64,000 nucleotides of DNA from NCBI RefSeq assembly GCF_932526225.1, contig NC_064041.1:17235888-17299887 (forward strand), given 5' to 3'. Below the pieces are notes generated by a model that did no database searches, was not told the origin of the DNA, and saw nothing but the letters and a program-made list of their open reading frames with translations. Positions 8,040-22,093 of the stretch are shown here, one piece after another. The first letter of the stretch is position 1. Each line of letters begins with the position of its first letter. The stretch is from Nematostella vectensis. Lineage: Eukaryota > Cnidaria > Anthozoa > Actiniaria > Edwardsiidae. The translations under genes and the position numbers were made by a program.

Positions 8040-10047
8040 AAACAACTTGACTGCAAAACACTTATTGTAGGGCACTCGATATTAGGCATTACTTTCATGT
8101 GGATGTAAGGTTGAAATGTCAAAACCTTCATTAACCCGTGAACTACGCTTTAGCGTATTACACTTTGTGGTGATCTGATTCTATTGTACTTTTTTGTGTT
8201 GTACTAACTATTACCGTTTAACTATCACACTTTGTTTCACGGGTTAATGAAAACCACTCTAATTACTTACAGTAGTTCTTTTTTAATATTATTATTTACT
8301 TGTATAATTTAGATGAGCAATACATATTTCTTTATGGCTTTGTAGAGCTCATCTCGTTCCTCATAAATAACAAACAAAATGAAGTTTGTTCTTATTTTGG
8401 TGCAAAGGAATCTACAGTAGTTTTCTAATCAGATAATTGTTTTTCTTTTAACACTCACCTGTTATTTCAACAGCCTTACTTGAGTTTGCTTGTCTCAGAA
8501 ATAGACCTTGCTTAATAAACAAAGACATGTTACAAACTTATTTAATAATAGGTAACAACTGCAATATTGTATGAAGAGAGTGCCCCTCTCTTCCCCCTGC
8601 TATTGTTGAAATTATGCTCAATAAACGTTTACCTCTTCCCTCTCCACCAGTTAAGCATTCTATGTATGCTTCCCTGTACAAAATGCACCCCTTCAAATAG
8701 AACATTAATGTTCACATACTTGTTTACTTCCTCAAACTCTTTGCTTTGTGTTTTTTGTTAACTTCCTAGGAACAAATTGAATACATATAATCAATAAATC
8801 TAGCAAGCTTATTTTGCAAACTCACTTTTTTTTTATTATTTTTGCGCAAAACCTTTCAGGATTAAGGGGGTCCAGCACAAAGAAAAAAAAACGAACTAAA
8901 AAAAAGCCCATTGGCCTGGGATCGAACCCGGTCTGAAGAACAAAACGGAAACCATACATACGGATTACCCAATCGGTATGGCAGCACAAGGCTTTTACGG
9001 AAGGCTGTAAAGAACCCGAAGGCCCCAAGCCCCGATATTTCCGAGCGAATATGCTGTACAACACTCTTGCAAGGTTATCCCAACCCGCGCATTAATGGGG
9101 AGGACAATAACCAGGATCCCAGGCCTGTAATACGGTTACGCCACGCACAGCTCGCCGAGATTGTGGATGACAAAAAATAGAGGTCTATTTGGGCGTCTTG
9201 GGTCCCTTGGGGACTCGCCATGCGCACGGGCGCATCTCTTTTATTGTGTACATGACATCAAATTAGCGAAGAAAAAAGACGCTGTTTTGGTATCATGTGA
9301 AAATCATAAAATAAATAGAAATAAAGACGTAAGGGGGGAGAATATTGACATCTTCATATTAGAATATTGACAAAATCCGCAATTTTGTCTACGCTGACTA
9401 AGTAAAGCTGTATTTTACTTTAAAGGGGCAGCAACATAGTACTACGCATGTCTGGAGTCAGTGATTATTGTAGGCTTTTAAGTGTCAACAAACAGTTGAA
9501 CTTTTTAAAAGCTATGAATACCTTATTAAATAATATGCAATATTATATTGAAAACTATGTTAATTGACAGTTTGTGGTCATTTTTTTTTTGTTTTGTTTA
9601 AAGTCTCCCACATGTACCAAAAGCTCATAAGTCAGTATTAGAATTTCACTGAAGTTCATTGTGTCAGGGCTCTAGAGCTATTGTAAATCTCTTAACCATG
9701 ACACTCCCCTTTTAAAGGAAAGTAAAAAAAATCAAAATTGTTGGTGGGGGTCTCTGTTGTGTTTGTTGTCTTTTTAGTTTTGTTCTATTATTATTATTAT
9801 TTTCTTTTTTAGAGGGGGAGGAGAATTCAGCTAAAAATAGCCAAGGGTCAATTCAAGCAAGTAGTTCAAAAGATGTTTTTTTTGCAGTCCTTTATTCAAT
9901 ATATTCAAGGTTATCATGCAATTCTGTTGTTTGACTGCATATATATATATATTTTTTTCTTTCTTTTCATTACAAGTTCTATATGTGTAAGTGGTGACCA
10001 TAGCTATGATTACTATTATTTAGAATATTTTTTTACCTACTAACAGA
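8040..10047 (+). repeat. Satellite unit 5 (2,008 bp), near-identical to unit 4
   Basis: Same marker set as unit 4. Its 'cttattgtag' variant is shared with the start of unit 6, so the duplicated block does not begin exactly at my chosen unit boundary. No gene. Confidence 0.95.
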
Positions 10048-12053
10048 AAACAACTTGACTGCAAAACACTTATTGTAGGGCACTCGATATTAGGCATTAC
10101 TTTCATGTGGATGTAAGGTTGAAATGTCAAAACCTTCATTAACCCGTGAACTACGCTTTAGCGTATTACACTTTGTGGTGATCTGATTCTATTGTACTTT
10201 TTTGTGTTGTACTAACTATTACCGTTTAACTATCACACTTTGTTTCACGGGTTAATGAAAACCACTCTAATTACTTACAGTAGTTCTTTTTTAATATTAT
10301 TATTTACTTGTATAATTTAGATGAGCAATACATATTTCTTTATGGCTTTGTAGAGCTCATCTCGTTCCTCATAAATAACAAACAAAATGAAGTTTGTTCT
10401 TATTTTGGTGCAAAGGAATCTACAGTAGTTTTCTAATCAGATAATTGTTTTTCTTTTAACACTCACCTGTTATTTCAACAGCCTTACTTGAGTTTGCTTG
10501 TCTCAGAAATAGACCTTGCTTAATAAACAAAGACATGTTACAAACTTATTTAATAATAGGTAACAACTGCAATATTGTATGAAGAGAGTGCCCCTCTCTT
10601 CCCCCTGCTATTGTTGAAATTATGCTCAATAAACTTTTACCTCTTCCCTCTCCACCAGTTAAGCATTCTATGTATGCTTCCCTGTACAAAATGCACCCCT
10701 TCAAATAGAACATTAAAGTTCACATACTTGTTTACTTCCTCAAACTCTTTGCTTTGTGTTTTTTGTTAACTTCCTAGGAACAAATTGAATACATATAATC
10801 AATAAATCTAGCAAGCTTATTTTGCAAACTCACTTTTTTTTATTATTTTTGCGCAAAACCTATCAGGATTAAGGGGGTCCAGCACAAAGAAAAAAAACGA
10901 ACTAAAAAAAAGCCCATTGGCCTGGGATCGAACCCGGTCTGAAGAACAAAACGGAAACCATACATACGGATTACCCAATCGGTATGGCAGCACAAGGCTT
11001 TTACGGAAGGCTGTAAAGAACCCGAAGGCCCCAAGCCCCGATATTTCCGAGCGAATATGCTGTACAACACTCTTGCAAGGTTATCCCAACCCGCGCATTA
11101 ATGGGGAGGACAATAACCAGGATCCCAGGCCTGTAATACGGTTACGCTACGCACAGCTCGCCGAGATTGTGGATGACAAAAAATAGAGGTCTATTTGGGC
11201 GTCTTGGGTCCCTTGGGGACTCGCCATGCGCACGGGCGCATCTCTTTTATTGTGTACATGACATCAAATTAGCGAAGAAAAAAGACGCTGTTTTGGTATC
11301 ATGTGAAAATCATAAAATAAATAGAAATAAAGACGTAAGGGGGGAGAATATTGACATCTTCATATTAGAATATTGACAAAATCCGCAATTTTGTCTACGC
11401 TGACTAAGTAAAGCTGTATTTTACTTTAAAGGGGCAGCAACATAGTACTGCGCATGTCTGGAGTCAGTGATTATTGTAGGCTTTTAAGTGTCAACAAACA
11501 GTTGAACTTTTTAAAAGCTATGAATACCTTATTAAATAATATGCAATATTATATTGAAAACTATGTTAATTGACAGTTTGTGGTCATTTTTTTTTGTTTT
11601 GTTTAAAGTCTCCCACATGTACCAAAAGCTCATAAGTCAGTATTAGAATTTCACTGAAGTTCATTGTGTCAGGGCTCTAGAGCTTTTGCAAATCTCTTAA
11701 CCATGACACTCCCCTTTTAAAGGAAAGTAAAAAAAATCAAAATTGTTGGTGGGGGTCTACGTTGTGTTTGTTTTCTTTTTAGTTTTGTTCTATTATTATT
11801 ATTATTTTCTTTGTTAGAGGGGGAGGGGAATTCAGCTAAAAATAGCCAAGGGTCAATTCAAGCAACTAGTTCAAAAGATGTTTTTTTTGCAGTCCTTTAT
11901 TCAATATATTCAAGGTTATCATGCAATTCTGTTGTTTGACTGCATATATATATATTGTTTTTTTCTTTCTTTTCATTACAAGTTCTATATGTGTAAGTGG
12001 TGACCATAGCTATGATTACTATTATTTAGAATATTTTTTTACCTACTAACAGA
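10048..12053 (+). repeat. Satellite unit 6 (2,006 bp)
   Basis: Complete unit. It begins with the 'cttattgtag' variant of unit 5, has 'gttacgctacgc' in the core and an interrupted AT/T tract ('atatattgttttttt') near the end. No gene. Confidence 0.95.
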
Positions 12054-14061
12054 AAACAACTTGACTGCAAAACACTTACTGTAGGGCACTCGATATTAGG
12101 CATTACTTTCATGTGGATGTAAGGTTGAAATGTCAAAACCTTCATTAACCCGTGAACTACGCTTTAGCGTATTACACTTTGTGGTGATCTGATTCTATTG
12201 TACTTTTTTGTGTTTTACTAACTATTACCGTTTAACTATCGCACTTTGTTTCACGGGTTAATGAAAACCACTCTAATTACTTACAGTAGTTCTTTTTTAA
12301 TATTATTATTTACTTGTATAATTTAGATGAGCAATACATATTTCTTTATGGCTTTGTAGAGCTCATCTCGTTCCTCATAAATAACAAACAAAATGAAGTT
12401 TGTTCTTATTTTTGTGCAAAGGAATCTACAGTAGTTTTCTAATCAGATAATTGTTTTTCTTTTAACACTCACCTGTTATTTCAACAGCCTTACTTGAGTT
12501 TGCTTGTCTCAGAAATAGACCTTGCTTAATAAACAAAGACATGTTACAAACTTATTTAATAATAGGTAACAACTGCAATATTGTATGAAAAGAGTGCCCC
12601 TCTCTTCCCCCTGCTATTGTTGAAATTATGCTCAATAAACTTTTACCTCTTCCCTCTCCACCAGTTAAGCATTCTATGTATGCTTCCCTGTTCAAAATGC
12701 ACCCCTTCGAATAGAACATTAAAGTTCACATACTTGTTTACTTCCTCAAACTCTTTGCTTTGTGTTTTTTGTTAACTTCCTAGGAACAAATTGAACACAT
12801 ATAATAAATAAATCTAGCAAGCTTATTTTGCAAACTCACTTTTTTTTTATTATTTTTGCGCAAAACTTATCAGGATTAAGAGGGTCCAGCACAAAGGAAA
12901 AAAAACGAACTAAAAAAAAAGCCCATTGGCCTGGGATCGAACCCGGTCTGAAGAACAAAACGGAAACCATACATACGGATTACCCAATCGGTATGGCAGC
13001 ACAAGGCTTTTACGGAAGGCTGTAAAGACCCCGAAGGCCCCAAGCACCGATATTTCCGAGCGAATATGCTGTACAACACTCTTGCAAGGTTATCCCAACC
13101 CGCGCATTAATGGGGAGGACAATAACCAGGATCCCAGGCCTGTAATACGGTTACGCCACGCACAGCTCGCCGAGATTGTGGATGACAAAAAATAGAGGTC
13201 TATTTGGGCGTCTTGGGTCCCTTGGGGACTCGCCATGCGCACTGGCGCATCTCTTTTATTGTGTACATGACATCAAATTAGCGAAGAAAAAAGACGCTGT
13301 TTTGGTATCATGTGAAAATCATAAAATAAATAGAAATAAAGACGTAAGGGGGGAGAATATTGACATATTCATATTAGAATATTGACAAAATCCGCAATTT
13401 TGTCTACGCTGACTAAGTAAAGCTGTATTTTACTTTAAAGGGGCAGCAACAATGTACTGCGCATGTCTGGAGTCAGTGATTATTGTATTCTTTTAAGTGT
13501 CAACAAACAGTTGACCTTTTTAAAAGCTGTGAATACCTTATTAAATAATATGCAATATTATATTGAAAACTATGTTAATTGACAGTTTGTGGTCATTTTT
13601 TTTTGTTTTGTTTAAAGTCTCCCACATGTACCAAAAGCTCTTAAGTCAGTATTAGAATTTCACTGAAGTTCATTGTGTCAGGGCTCTAGAGCTTTTGCAA
13701 ATCTCTTAACCATGACACTCCCCTTTTAAAGGAAAGTAAAAAAAATCAAAATTGTTGGTGGGGGTCTCTGTTGTGTTTGTTTTCTTTTTAGTTTTGTTCT
13801 ATTATTATTATTATTTTCTTTTTTAGAGGGGGAGGGGAATTCAGCTAAAAATAGCCAAGGGTCAATTCAAGCAACTAGTTCAAAAGATGTTTTTTTTGCA
13901 GTCCTTTATTCAATATATTCAAGGTTATCATGCAATTCTGTTGTTTGACTGCATATATATATATTTTTTTTTCTTTCTTTTCATTACAAGTTCTATATGT
14001 GTAAGTGGTGACCATAGCTATGATTACTATTATTTAGAATATTTTTTTACCTACTAACAGA
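12054..14061 (+). repeat. Satellite unit 7 (2,008 bp)
   Basis: Complete unit with private changes: 'ctatcgcactttg', 'cttcgaatag', 'gtaaagaccccg', 'gcgcactggcgc' (loop of the GC hairpin) and 'caacaatgtactg'. No gene. Confidence 0.95.
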
Positions 14062-16069
14062 AAACAACTTGACTGCAAAACACTTACTGTAGGGCACTCG
14101 ATATTAGGCATTACTTTCATGTGGATGTAAGGTTGAAATGTCAAAACCTTCATTAACTCGTGAACTACGCTTTAGCGTATTACACTTTGTGGTGATCTGA
14201 TTCTATTGTACTTTTTTGTGTTGTACTAACTATTACCGTTTAACTATCACACTTTGTTTCACGGGTTAATGAAAACCACTCTAATTACTTACAGTAGTTC
14301 TTTTTTAATATTATTATTTACTTGTATAATTTAGATGAGCAATACATATTTCTTTATGGCTTTGTAGAGCTCATCTCGTTCCTCATAAATAACAAACAAA
14401 ATGAAGTTTGTTCTTATTTTGGTGCAAAGGAATCTACAGTAGTTTTCTAATCAGATAATTGTTTTTCTTTTAACACTCACCTGTTATTTCAACAGCCTTA
14501 CTTGAGTTTGCTTGTCTCAGAAATAGACCTTGCTTAATAAACAAAGACATGTTACAAACTTATTTAATAATAGGTAACGACTGCAATATTGTATGAAGAG
14601 AGTGCCCCTCTCTTCCCCCTGCTATTGTTGAAATTATGCTCAATAAACGTTTACCTCTTCCCTCTCCACCAGTTAAGCATTCTATGTATGCTTCCCTGTA
14701 CAAAATGCACCCCTTCAAATAGAACATTAAAGTTCACATACTTGTTTACTTCCTCAAACTCTTTGCTTTGTGTTTTTTGTTAACTTCCTAGGAACAAATT
14801 GAATACATATAATCAATAAATCTAGCAAGCTTATTTTGCAAACTCACTTTTTTTTATTATTTTTGCGCAAAACCTATCAGGATTAAGGGGATCCAGCACA
14901 AAGAAAAAAAAACGAACTAAAAAAAAAGCCCATTGGCCTGGGATCGAACCCGGTCTGAAGAACAAAACGGAAACCATACATACGGATTACCCAATCGGTA
15001 TGGCAGCACAAGGCTTTTACGGAAGGCTGTAAAGAACCCGAAGGCCTCAAGCACCGATATTTCCGAGCGAATATGCTGTACAACACTCTTGCAAGGTTAT
15101 ACCAACCCGCGCATTAATGGGGAGGACAATAACCAGGATCCCAGGCCTGTAATACGGTTACGCCACGCACAGCTCGCCGAGATTGTGGATGACAAAAAAT
15201 AGAGGTCTATTTGGGCGTCTTGGGTCCCTTGGGGACTCGCCATGCGCACGGGCGCATCTCTTTGATTGTGTACATGACATCAAATTAGCGAAGAAAAAAG
15301 ACGCTGTTTTGGTATCATGTGAAAATCATAAAATAAATAGAAATAAAGACGTAAGGGGGGAGAATATTGACATATTCATATTAGAATATTGACAAAATCC
15401 GCAATTTTGTCTACGCTGACTAAGTAAAGCTGTATTTTACTTTAAAGGGGCAGCAACATAGTACTGCGCATGTCTGGAGTCAGTGATTATTGTATTCTTT
15501 TAAGTGTCAACAAACAGTTGACCTTTTTAAAAGCTGTGAATACCTTATTAAATAATATGCAATATTATATTGAAAACTATGTTAATTGACAGTTTGTGGT
15601 CATTTTTTTTGTTTTGTTTAAAGTCTCCCACATGTACCAAAAGCTTTTAAGTCAGTATTAGAATTTCACTGAAGTTCATTGTGTCAGGGCTCTAGAGCTT
15701 TTGCAAATCTCTTAACCATGACACTCCCCTTTTAAAGGAAAGTAAAAAAAATCAAAATTGTTGGTGGGGGTCTCTGTTGTGTTTGTTGTCTTTTTAGTTT
15801 TGTTCTATTATTATTATTATTTTCTTTTTTAGAGGGGGAGGGGAATTCAGCTAAAAATAGCCAAGGGTCAATTCAAGCAACTAGTTCAAAAGATGTTTTT
15901 TTTGCAGTCCTTTATTCAATATATTCAAGGTTATCATGCAATTCTGTTGTTTGACTGCATATATATATATATATTTTTTTCTTTCTTTTCATTACAAGTT
16001 CTATATGTGTAAGTGGTGACCATAGCTATGATTACTATTATTTAGAATATTTTTTTACCTACTAACAGA
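14062..16069 (+). repeat. Satellite unit 8 (2,008 bp)
   Basis: Complete unit. The left foldback arm reads TTCATTAACTCGTGAA, a C-to-T change that leaves a G-U pair in a plus-strand RNA. Also 'ggtaacgactg' and 'ggggatccagc'. It shares 'ggcctcaagc' and 'gttataccaac' with units 9 and 11. No gene. Confidence 0.95.
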
Positions 16070-18078
16070 AAACAACTTGACTGCAAAACACTTACTGTAG
16101 GGCACTCGATATTAGGCATTACTTTCATGTGGATGTAAGGTTGAAATGTCAAAACCTTCATTAACCCGTGAACTACGCTTTAGCGTATTACACTTTGTGG
16201 TGATCTGATTCTATTGTACTTTTTTGTGTTGTACTAACTATTACCGTTTAACTATCACACTTTGTTTCACGGGTTAATGAAAACCACTCTAATTACTTAC
16301 AGTAGTTCTTTTTTAATATTATTATTTACTTGTATAATTTAGATGAGCAATACATATTTCTTTATGGCTTTGTAGAGCTCATCTCGTTCCTCATAAATAA
16401 CAAACAAAATGAAGTTTGTTCTTATTTTGGTGCAAAGGAATCTACAGTAGTTTTCTAATCAGATAATTGTTTTTCTTTTAACACTCACCTGTTATTTCAA
16501 CAGCCTTACTTGAGTTTGCTTGTCTCAGAAATAGACCTTGCTTAATAAACAAAGACATGTTACAAACTTATTTAATAATAGGTAACAACTGCAATATTGT
16601 ATGAAGAGAGTGCCCCTCTCTTCCCCCTGCTATTGTTGAAATTATGCTCAATAAACGTTTACCTCTTCCCTCTCCACCAGTTAAGCATTCTATGTATGCT
16701 TCCCTGTACAAAATGCACCCCTTCAAATAAAACATTAAAGTTCACATACTTGTTTACTTCCTCAAACTCTTTGCTTTGTGTTTTTTGTTAACTTCCTAGG
16801 AACAAATTGAATACATATAATCAATAAATCTAGCAAGCTTATTTTGCAAACTCACTTTTTTTTATTATATTTGCGCAAAACCTATCAGGATTATGGGGGT
16901 CCAGCACAAAGAAAAAAAAAACGAACTAAAAAAAAAGCCCATTGGCCTGGGATCGAACCCGGTCTGAAGAACAAAACGGAAACCATACATACGGATTACC
17001 CAATCGGTATGGCAGCACAAGGCTTTTACGGAAGGCTGTAAAGAACCCGAAGGCCTCAAGCACCGATATTTCCGAGCGAATATGCTGTACAACACTCTTG
17101 CAAGGTTATACCAACCCGCGCATTAATGGGGAGGACAATAACCAGGATCCCAGGCCTGTAATACGGTTACGCCACGCACAGCTCGCCGAGATTGTGGATG
17201 ACAAAAAATAGAGGTCTATTTGGGCGTCTTGGGTCCCTTGGGGACTCGCCATGCGCACGGGCGCATCTCTTTGATTGTGTACATGACATCAAATTAGCGA
17301 AGAAAAAAGACGCTGTTTTGGTATCATGTGAAAATCATAAAATAAATAGAAATAAAGACGTAAGGGGGGAGAATATTGACATCTTCATATTAGAATATTG
17401 ACAAAATCCGCAATTTTGTCTACGCTGACTAAGTAAAGCTGTATTTTACTTTAAAGGGGCAGCAACATAGTACTGCGCATGTCTGGAGTCAGTGATTATT
17501 GTATTCTTTTAAGTGTCAACAAACAGTTGACCTTTTTAAAAGCTGTGAATACCTTATTAAATAATATGCAATATTATATTGAAAACTATGTTAATTGACA
17601 GTTTGTGGTCATTTTTTTTGTTTTGTTTAAAGTCTCCCACATGTACCAAAAGCTTTTAAGTCAGTATTAGAATTTCACTGAAGTTCATTGTGTCAGGGCT
17701 CTAGAGCTTTTGCAAATCTCTTAACCATGACACTCCCCTTTTAAAGGAAAGTAAAAAAAATCAAAATTGTTGGTGGGGGTCTCTGTTGTGTTTGTTGTCT
17801 TTTTAGTTTTGTTCTATTATTATTATTATTTTCTTTTTTAGAGGGGGAGGGGAATTCAGCTAAAAATAGCCAAGGGTCAATTCAAGCAACTAGTTCAAAA
17901 GATGTTTTTTTTGCAGTCCTTTATTCAATATATTCAAGGTTATCATGCAATTCTGTTGTTTGACTGCATATATATATATATATTTTTTTCTTTCTTTTCA
18001 TTACAAGTTCTATATGTGTAAGTGGTGACCATAGCTATGATTACTATTATTTAGAATATTTTTTTACCTACTAACAGA
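16070..18078 (+). repeat. Satellite unit 9 (2,009 bp), first half of dimer A
   Basis: Complete unit. Markers 'caaataaaac', 'ttattatatttgc' and 'ggattatgggg' recur together in unit 11, exactly 4,015 bp downstream. No gene. Confidence 0.95.
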
Positions 18079-20084
18079 AAACAACTTGACTGCAAAACAC
18101 TTACTGTAGGGCACTCGATATTAGGCATTACTTTCATGTGGATGTAAGGTTGAAATGTCAAAACCTTCATTAACCCGTGAACTACGCTTTAGCGTATTAC
18201 ACTTTGTGGTGATCTGATTCTATTGTACTTTTTTGTGTTGTACTAACTATTACCGTTTAACTATCACACTTTGTTTCACGGGTTAATGAAAACCACTCTA
18301 ATTACTTACAGTAGTTCTTTTTTAATATTATTATTTACTTGTATAATTTAGATGAGCAATACATATTTCTTTATGGCTTTGTAGAGCTCATCTCGTTCCT
18401 CATAAATAACAAACAAAATGAAGTTTGTTCTTATTTTGGTGCAAAGGAATCTACAGTAGTTTTCTAATCAGATAATTGTTTTTCTTTTAACACTCACCTG
18501 TTATTTCAACAGCCTTACTTGAGTTTGCTTGTCTCAGAAATAGACCTTGCTTAATAAACAAAGACATGTTACAAACTTATTTAATAATAGGTAACAACTG
18601 CAATATTGTATGAAGAGAGTGCCCCTCTCTTCCCCCTGCTATTGTTGAAATTATGCTCAATAAACGTTTACCTCTTCCCTCTCCACCAGTTAAGCATTCT
18701 ATGTATGCTTCCCTGTACAAAATGCACCCCTTCAAATAAAACATTAAAGTTCACATACTTGTTTACTTCCTCAAACTCTTTGCTTTGTGTTTTTTGTTAA
18801 CTTCCTAGGAACAAATTGAATACATATAATCAATAAATCTAGCAAGCATATTTTGCAAACTCACTTTTTTTTATTATATTTGCGCAAAACCTATCAGGAT
18901 TAAGGGGGTCCAGCACAAAGAAAAAAAAACGAACTAAAAAAAAAGCCCATTGGCCTGGGATCGAACCCGGTCTGAAGAACAAAACGGAAACCATACATAC
19001 GGATTACCCAATCGGTATGGCAGCACAAGGCTTTTACGGAAGGCTGTAAAGAACCCGAAGGCCCCAAGCACCGATATTTCCGAGCGAATATGCTGTACAA
19101 CACTCTTGCAAGGTTATCCCAACCCGCGCATTAATGGGGAGGACAATAACCAGGATCCCAGGCCTGTAATACGGTTACGCCACGCACAGCTCGCCGAGAT
19201 TGTGGATGACAAAAAATAGAGGTCTATTTGGGCGTCTTGGGTCCCTTGGGGACTCGCCATGCGCACGGGCGCATCTCTTTGATTGTGTACATGACATCAA
19301 ATTAGCGAAGAAAAAAGACGCTGTTTTGGTATCATGTGAAAATCATAAAATAAATAGAAATAAAGACGTAAGGGGGGAGAATATTGACATATTCATATTA
19401 GAATATTGACAAAATCCGCAATTTTGTCTACGCTGACTAAGTAAAGCTGTATTTTACTTTAAAGGGGCAGCAACATAGTACTGCGCATGTCTGGAGTCAG
19501 TGATTATTGTATTCTTTTAAGTGTCAACAAACAGTTGACCTTTTTAAAAGCTGTGAATACCTTATTAAATAATATGCAATATTATATTGAAAACTATGTT
19601 AATTGACAGTTTGTGGTCATTTTTTTTGTTTTGTTTAAAGTCTCCCACATGTACCAAAAGCTCTTAAGTCAGTATTAGAATTTCACTGAAGTTCATTGTG
19701 TCAGGGCTCTAGAGCTTTTGCAAATCTCTTAACCATGACACTCCCCTTTTAAAGGAAAGTAAAAAAATTCAAAATTGTTGGTGGGGGTCTCTGTTGTGTT
19801 TGTTGTCTTTTTAGTTTTGTTCTATTATTATTATTATTTTCTTTTTTAGAGGGGGAGGGGAATTCAGCTAAAAATAGCCAAGGGTCAATTCAAGCAACTA
19901 GTTCAAAAGATGTTTTTTTTGCAGTCCTTTATTCAATATATTCAAGGTTATCATGCAATTCTGTTGTTTGACTGCATATATATATATATTTTTTTCTTTC
20001 TTTTCATTACAAGTTCTATATATGTAAGTGGTGACCATAGCTATGATTACTATTATTTAGAATATTTTTTTACCTACTAACAGA
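18079..20084 (+). repeat. Satellite unit 10 (2,006 bp), second half of dimer A
   Basis: Complete unit. Markers 'agcaagcatatt', 'aaaaaaattcaaaattg' and 'ctatatatgtaag' recur together in unit 12, exactly 4,015 bp downstream. No gene. Confidence 0.95.
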
Positions 20085-22093
20085 AAACAACTTGACTGCA
20101 AAACACTTACTGTAGGGCACTCGATATTAGGCATTACTTTCATGTGGATGTAAGGTTGAAATGTCAAAACCTTCATTAACCCGTGAACTACGCTTTAGCG
20201 TATTACACTTTGTGGTGATCTGATTCTATTGTACTTTTTTGTGTTGTACTAACTATTACCGTTTAACTATCACACTTTGTTTCACGGGTTAATGAAAACC
20301 ACTCTAATTACTTACAGTAGTTCTTTTTTAATATTATTATTTACTTGTATAATTTAGATGAGCAATACATATTTCTTTATGGCTTTGTAGAGCTCATCTC
20401 GTTCCTCATAAATAACAAACAAAATGAAGTTTGTTCTTATTTTGGTGCAAAGGAATCTACAGTAGTTTTCTAATCAGATAATTGTTTTTCTTTTAACACT
20501 CACCTGTTATTTCAACAGCCTTACTTGAGTTTGCTTGTCTCAGAAATAGACCTTGCTTAATAAACAAAGACATGTTACAAACTTATTTAATAATAGGTAA
20601 CAACTGCAATATTGTATGAAGAGAGTGCCCCTCTCTTCCCCCTGCTATTGTTGAAATTATGCTCAATAAACGTTTACCTCTTCCCTCTCCACCAGTTAAG
20701 CATTCTATGTATGCTTCCCTGTACAAAATGCACCCCTTCAAATAAAACATTAAAGTTCACATACTTGTTTACTTCCTCAAACTCTTTGCTTTGTGTTTTT
20801 TGTTAACTTCCTAGGAACAAATTGAATACATATAATCAATAAATCTAGCAAGCTTATTTTGCAAACTCACTTTTTTTTATTATATTTGCGCAAAACCTAT
20901 CAGGATTATGGGGGTCCAGCACAAAGAAAAAAAAAACGAACTAAAAAAAAAGCCCATTGGCCTGGGATCGAACCCGGTCTGAAGAACAAAACGGAAACCA
21001 TACATACGGATTACCCAATCGGTATGGCAGCACAAGGCTTTTACGGAAGGCTGTAAAGAACCCGAAGGCCTCAAGCACCGATATTTCCGAGCGAATATGC
21101 TGTACAACACTCTTGCAAGGTTATACCAACCCGCGCATTAATGGGGAGGACAATAACCAGGATCCCAGGCCTGTAATACGGTTACGCCACGCACAGCTCG
21201 CCGAGATTGTGGATGACAAAAAATAGAGGTCTATTTGGGCGTCTTGGGTCCCTTGGGGACTCGCCATGCGCACGGGCGCATCTCTTTGATTGTGTACATG
21301 ACATCAAATTAGCGAAGAAAAAAGACGCTGTTTTGGTATCATGTGAAAATCATAAAATAAATAGAAATAAAGACGTAAGGGGGGAGAATATTGACATCTT
21401 CATATTAGAATATTGACAAAATCCGCAATTTTGTCTACGCTGACTAAGTAAAGCTGTATTTTACTTTAAAGGGGCAGCAACATAGTACTGCGCATGTCTG
21501 GAGTCAGTGATTATTGTATTCTTTTAAGTGTCAACAAACAGTTGACCTTTTTAAAAGCTGTGAATACCTTATTAAATAATATGCAATATTATATTGAAAA
21601 CTATGTTAATTGACAGTTTGTGGTCATTTTTTTTGTTTTGTTTAAAGTCTCCCACATGTACCAAAAGCTTTTAAGTCAGTATTAGAATTTCACTGAAGTT
21701 CATTGTGTCAGGGCTCTAGAGCTTTTGCAAATCTCTTAACCATGACACTCCCCTTTTAAAGGAAAGTAAAAAAAATCAAAATTGTTGGTGGGGGTCTCTG
21801 TTGTGTTTGTTGTCTTTTTAGTTTTGTTCTATTATTATTATTATTTTCTTTTTTAGAGGGGGAGGGGAATTCAGCTAAAAATAGCCAAGGGTCAATTCAA
21901 GCAACTAGTTCAAAAGATGTTTTTTTTGCAGTCCTTTATTCAATATATTCAAGGTTATCATGCAATTCTGTTGTTTGACTGCATATATATATATATATTT
22001 TTTTCTTTCTTTTCATTACAAGTTCTATATGTGTAAGTGGTGACCATAGCTATGATTACTATTATTTAGAATATTTTTTTACCTACTAACAGA
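20085..22093 (+). repeat. Satellite unit 11 (2,009 bp), copy of unit 9
   Basis: Matches unit 9 at every marker I compared, including length. First unit of the second copy of the 4,015-bp dimer. No gene. Confidence 0.95.
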
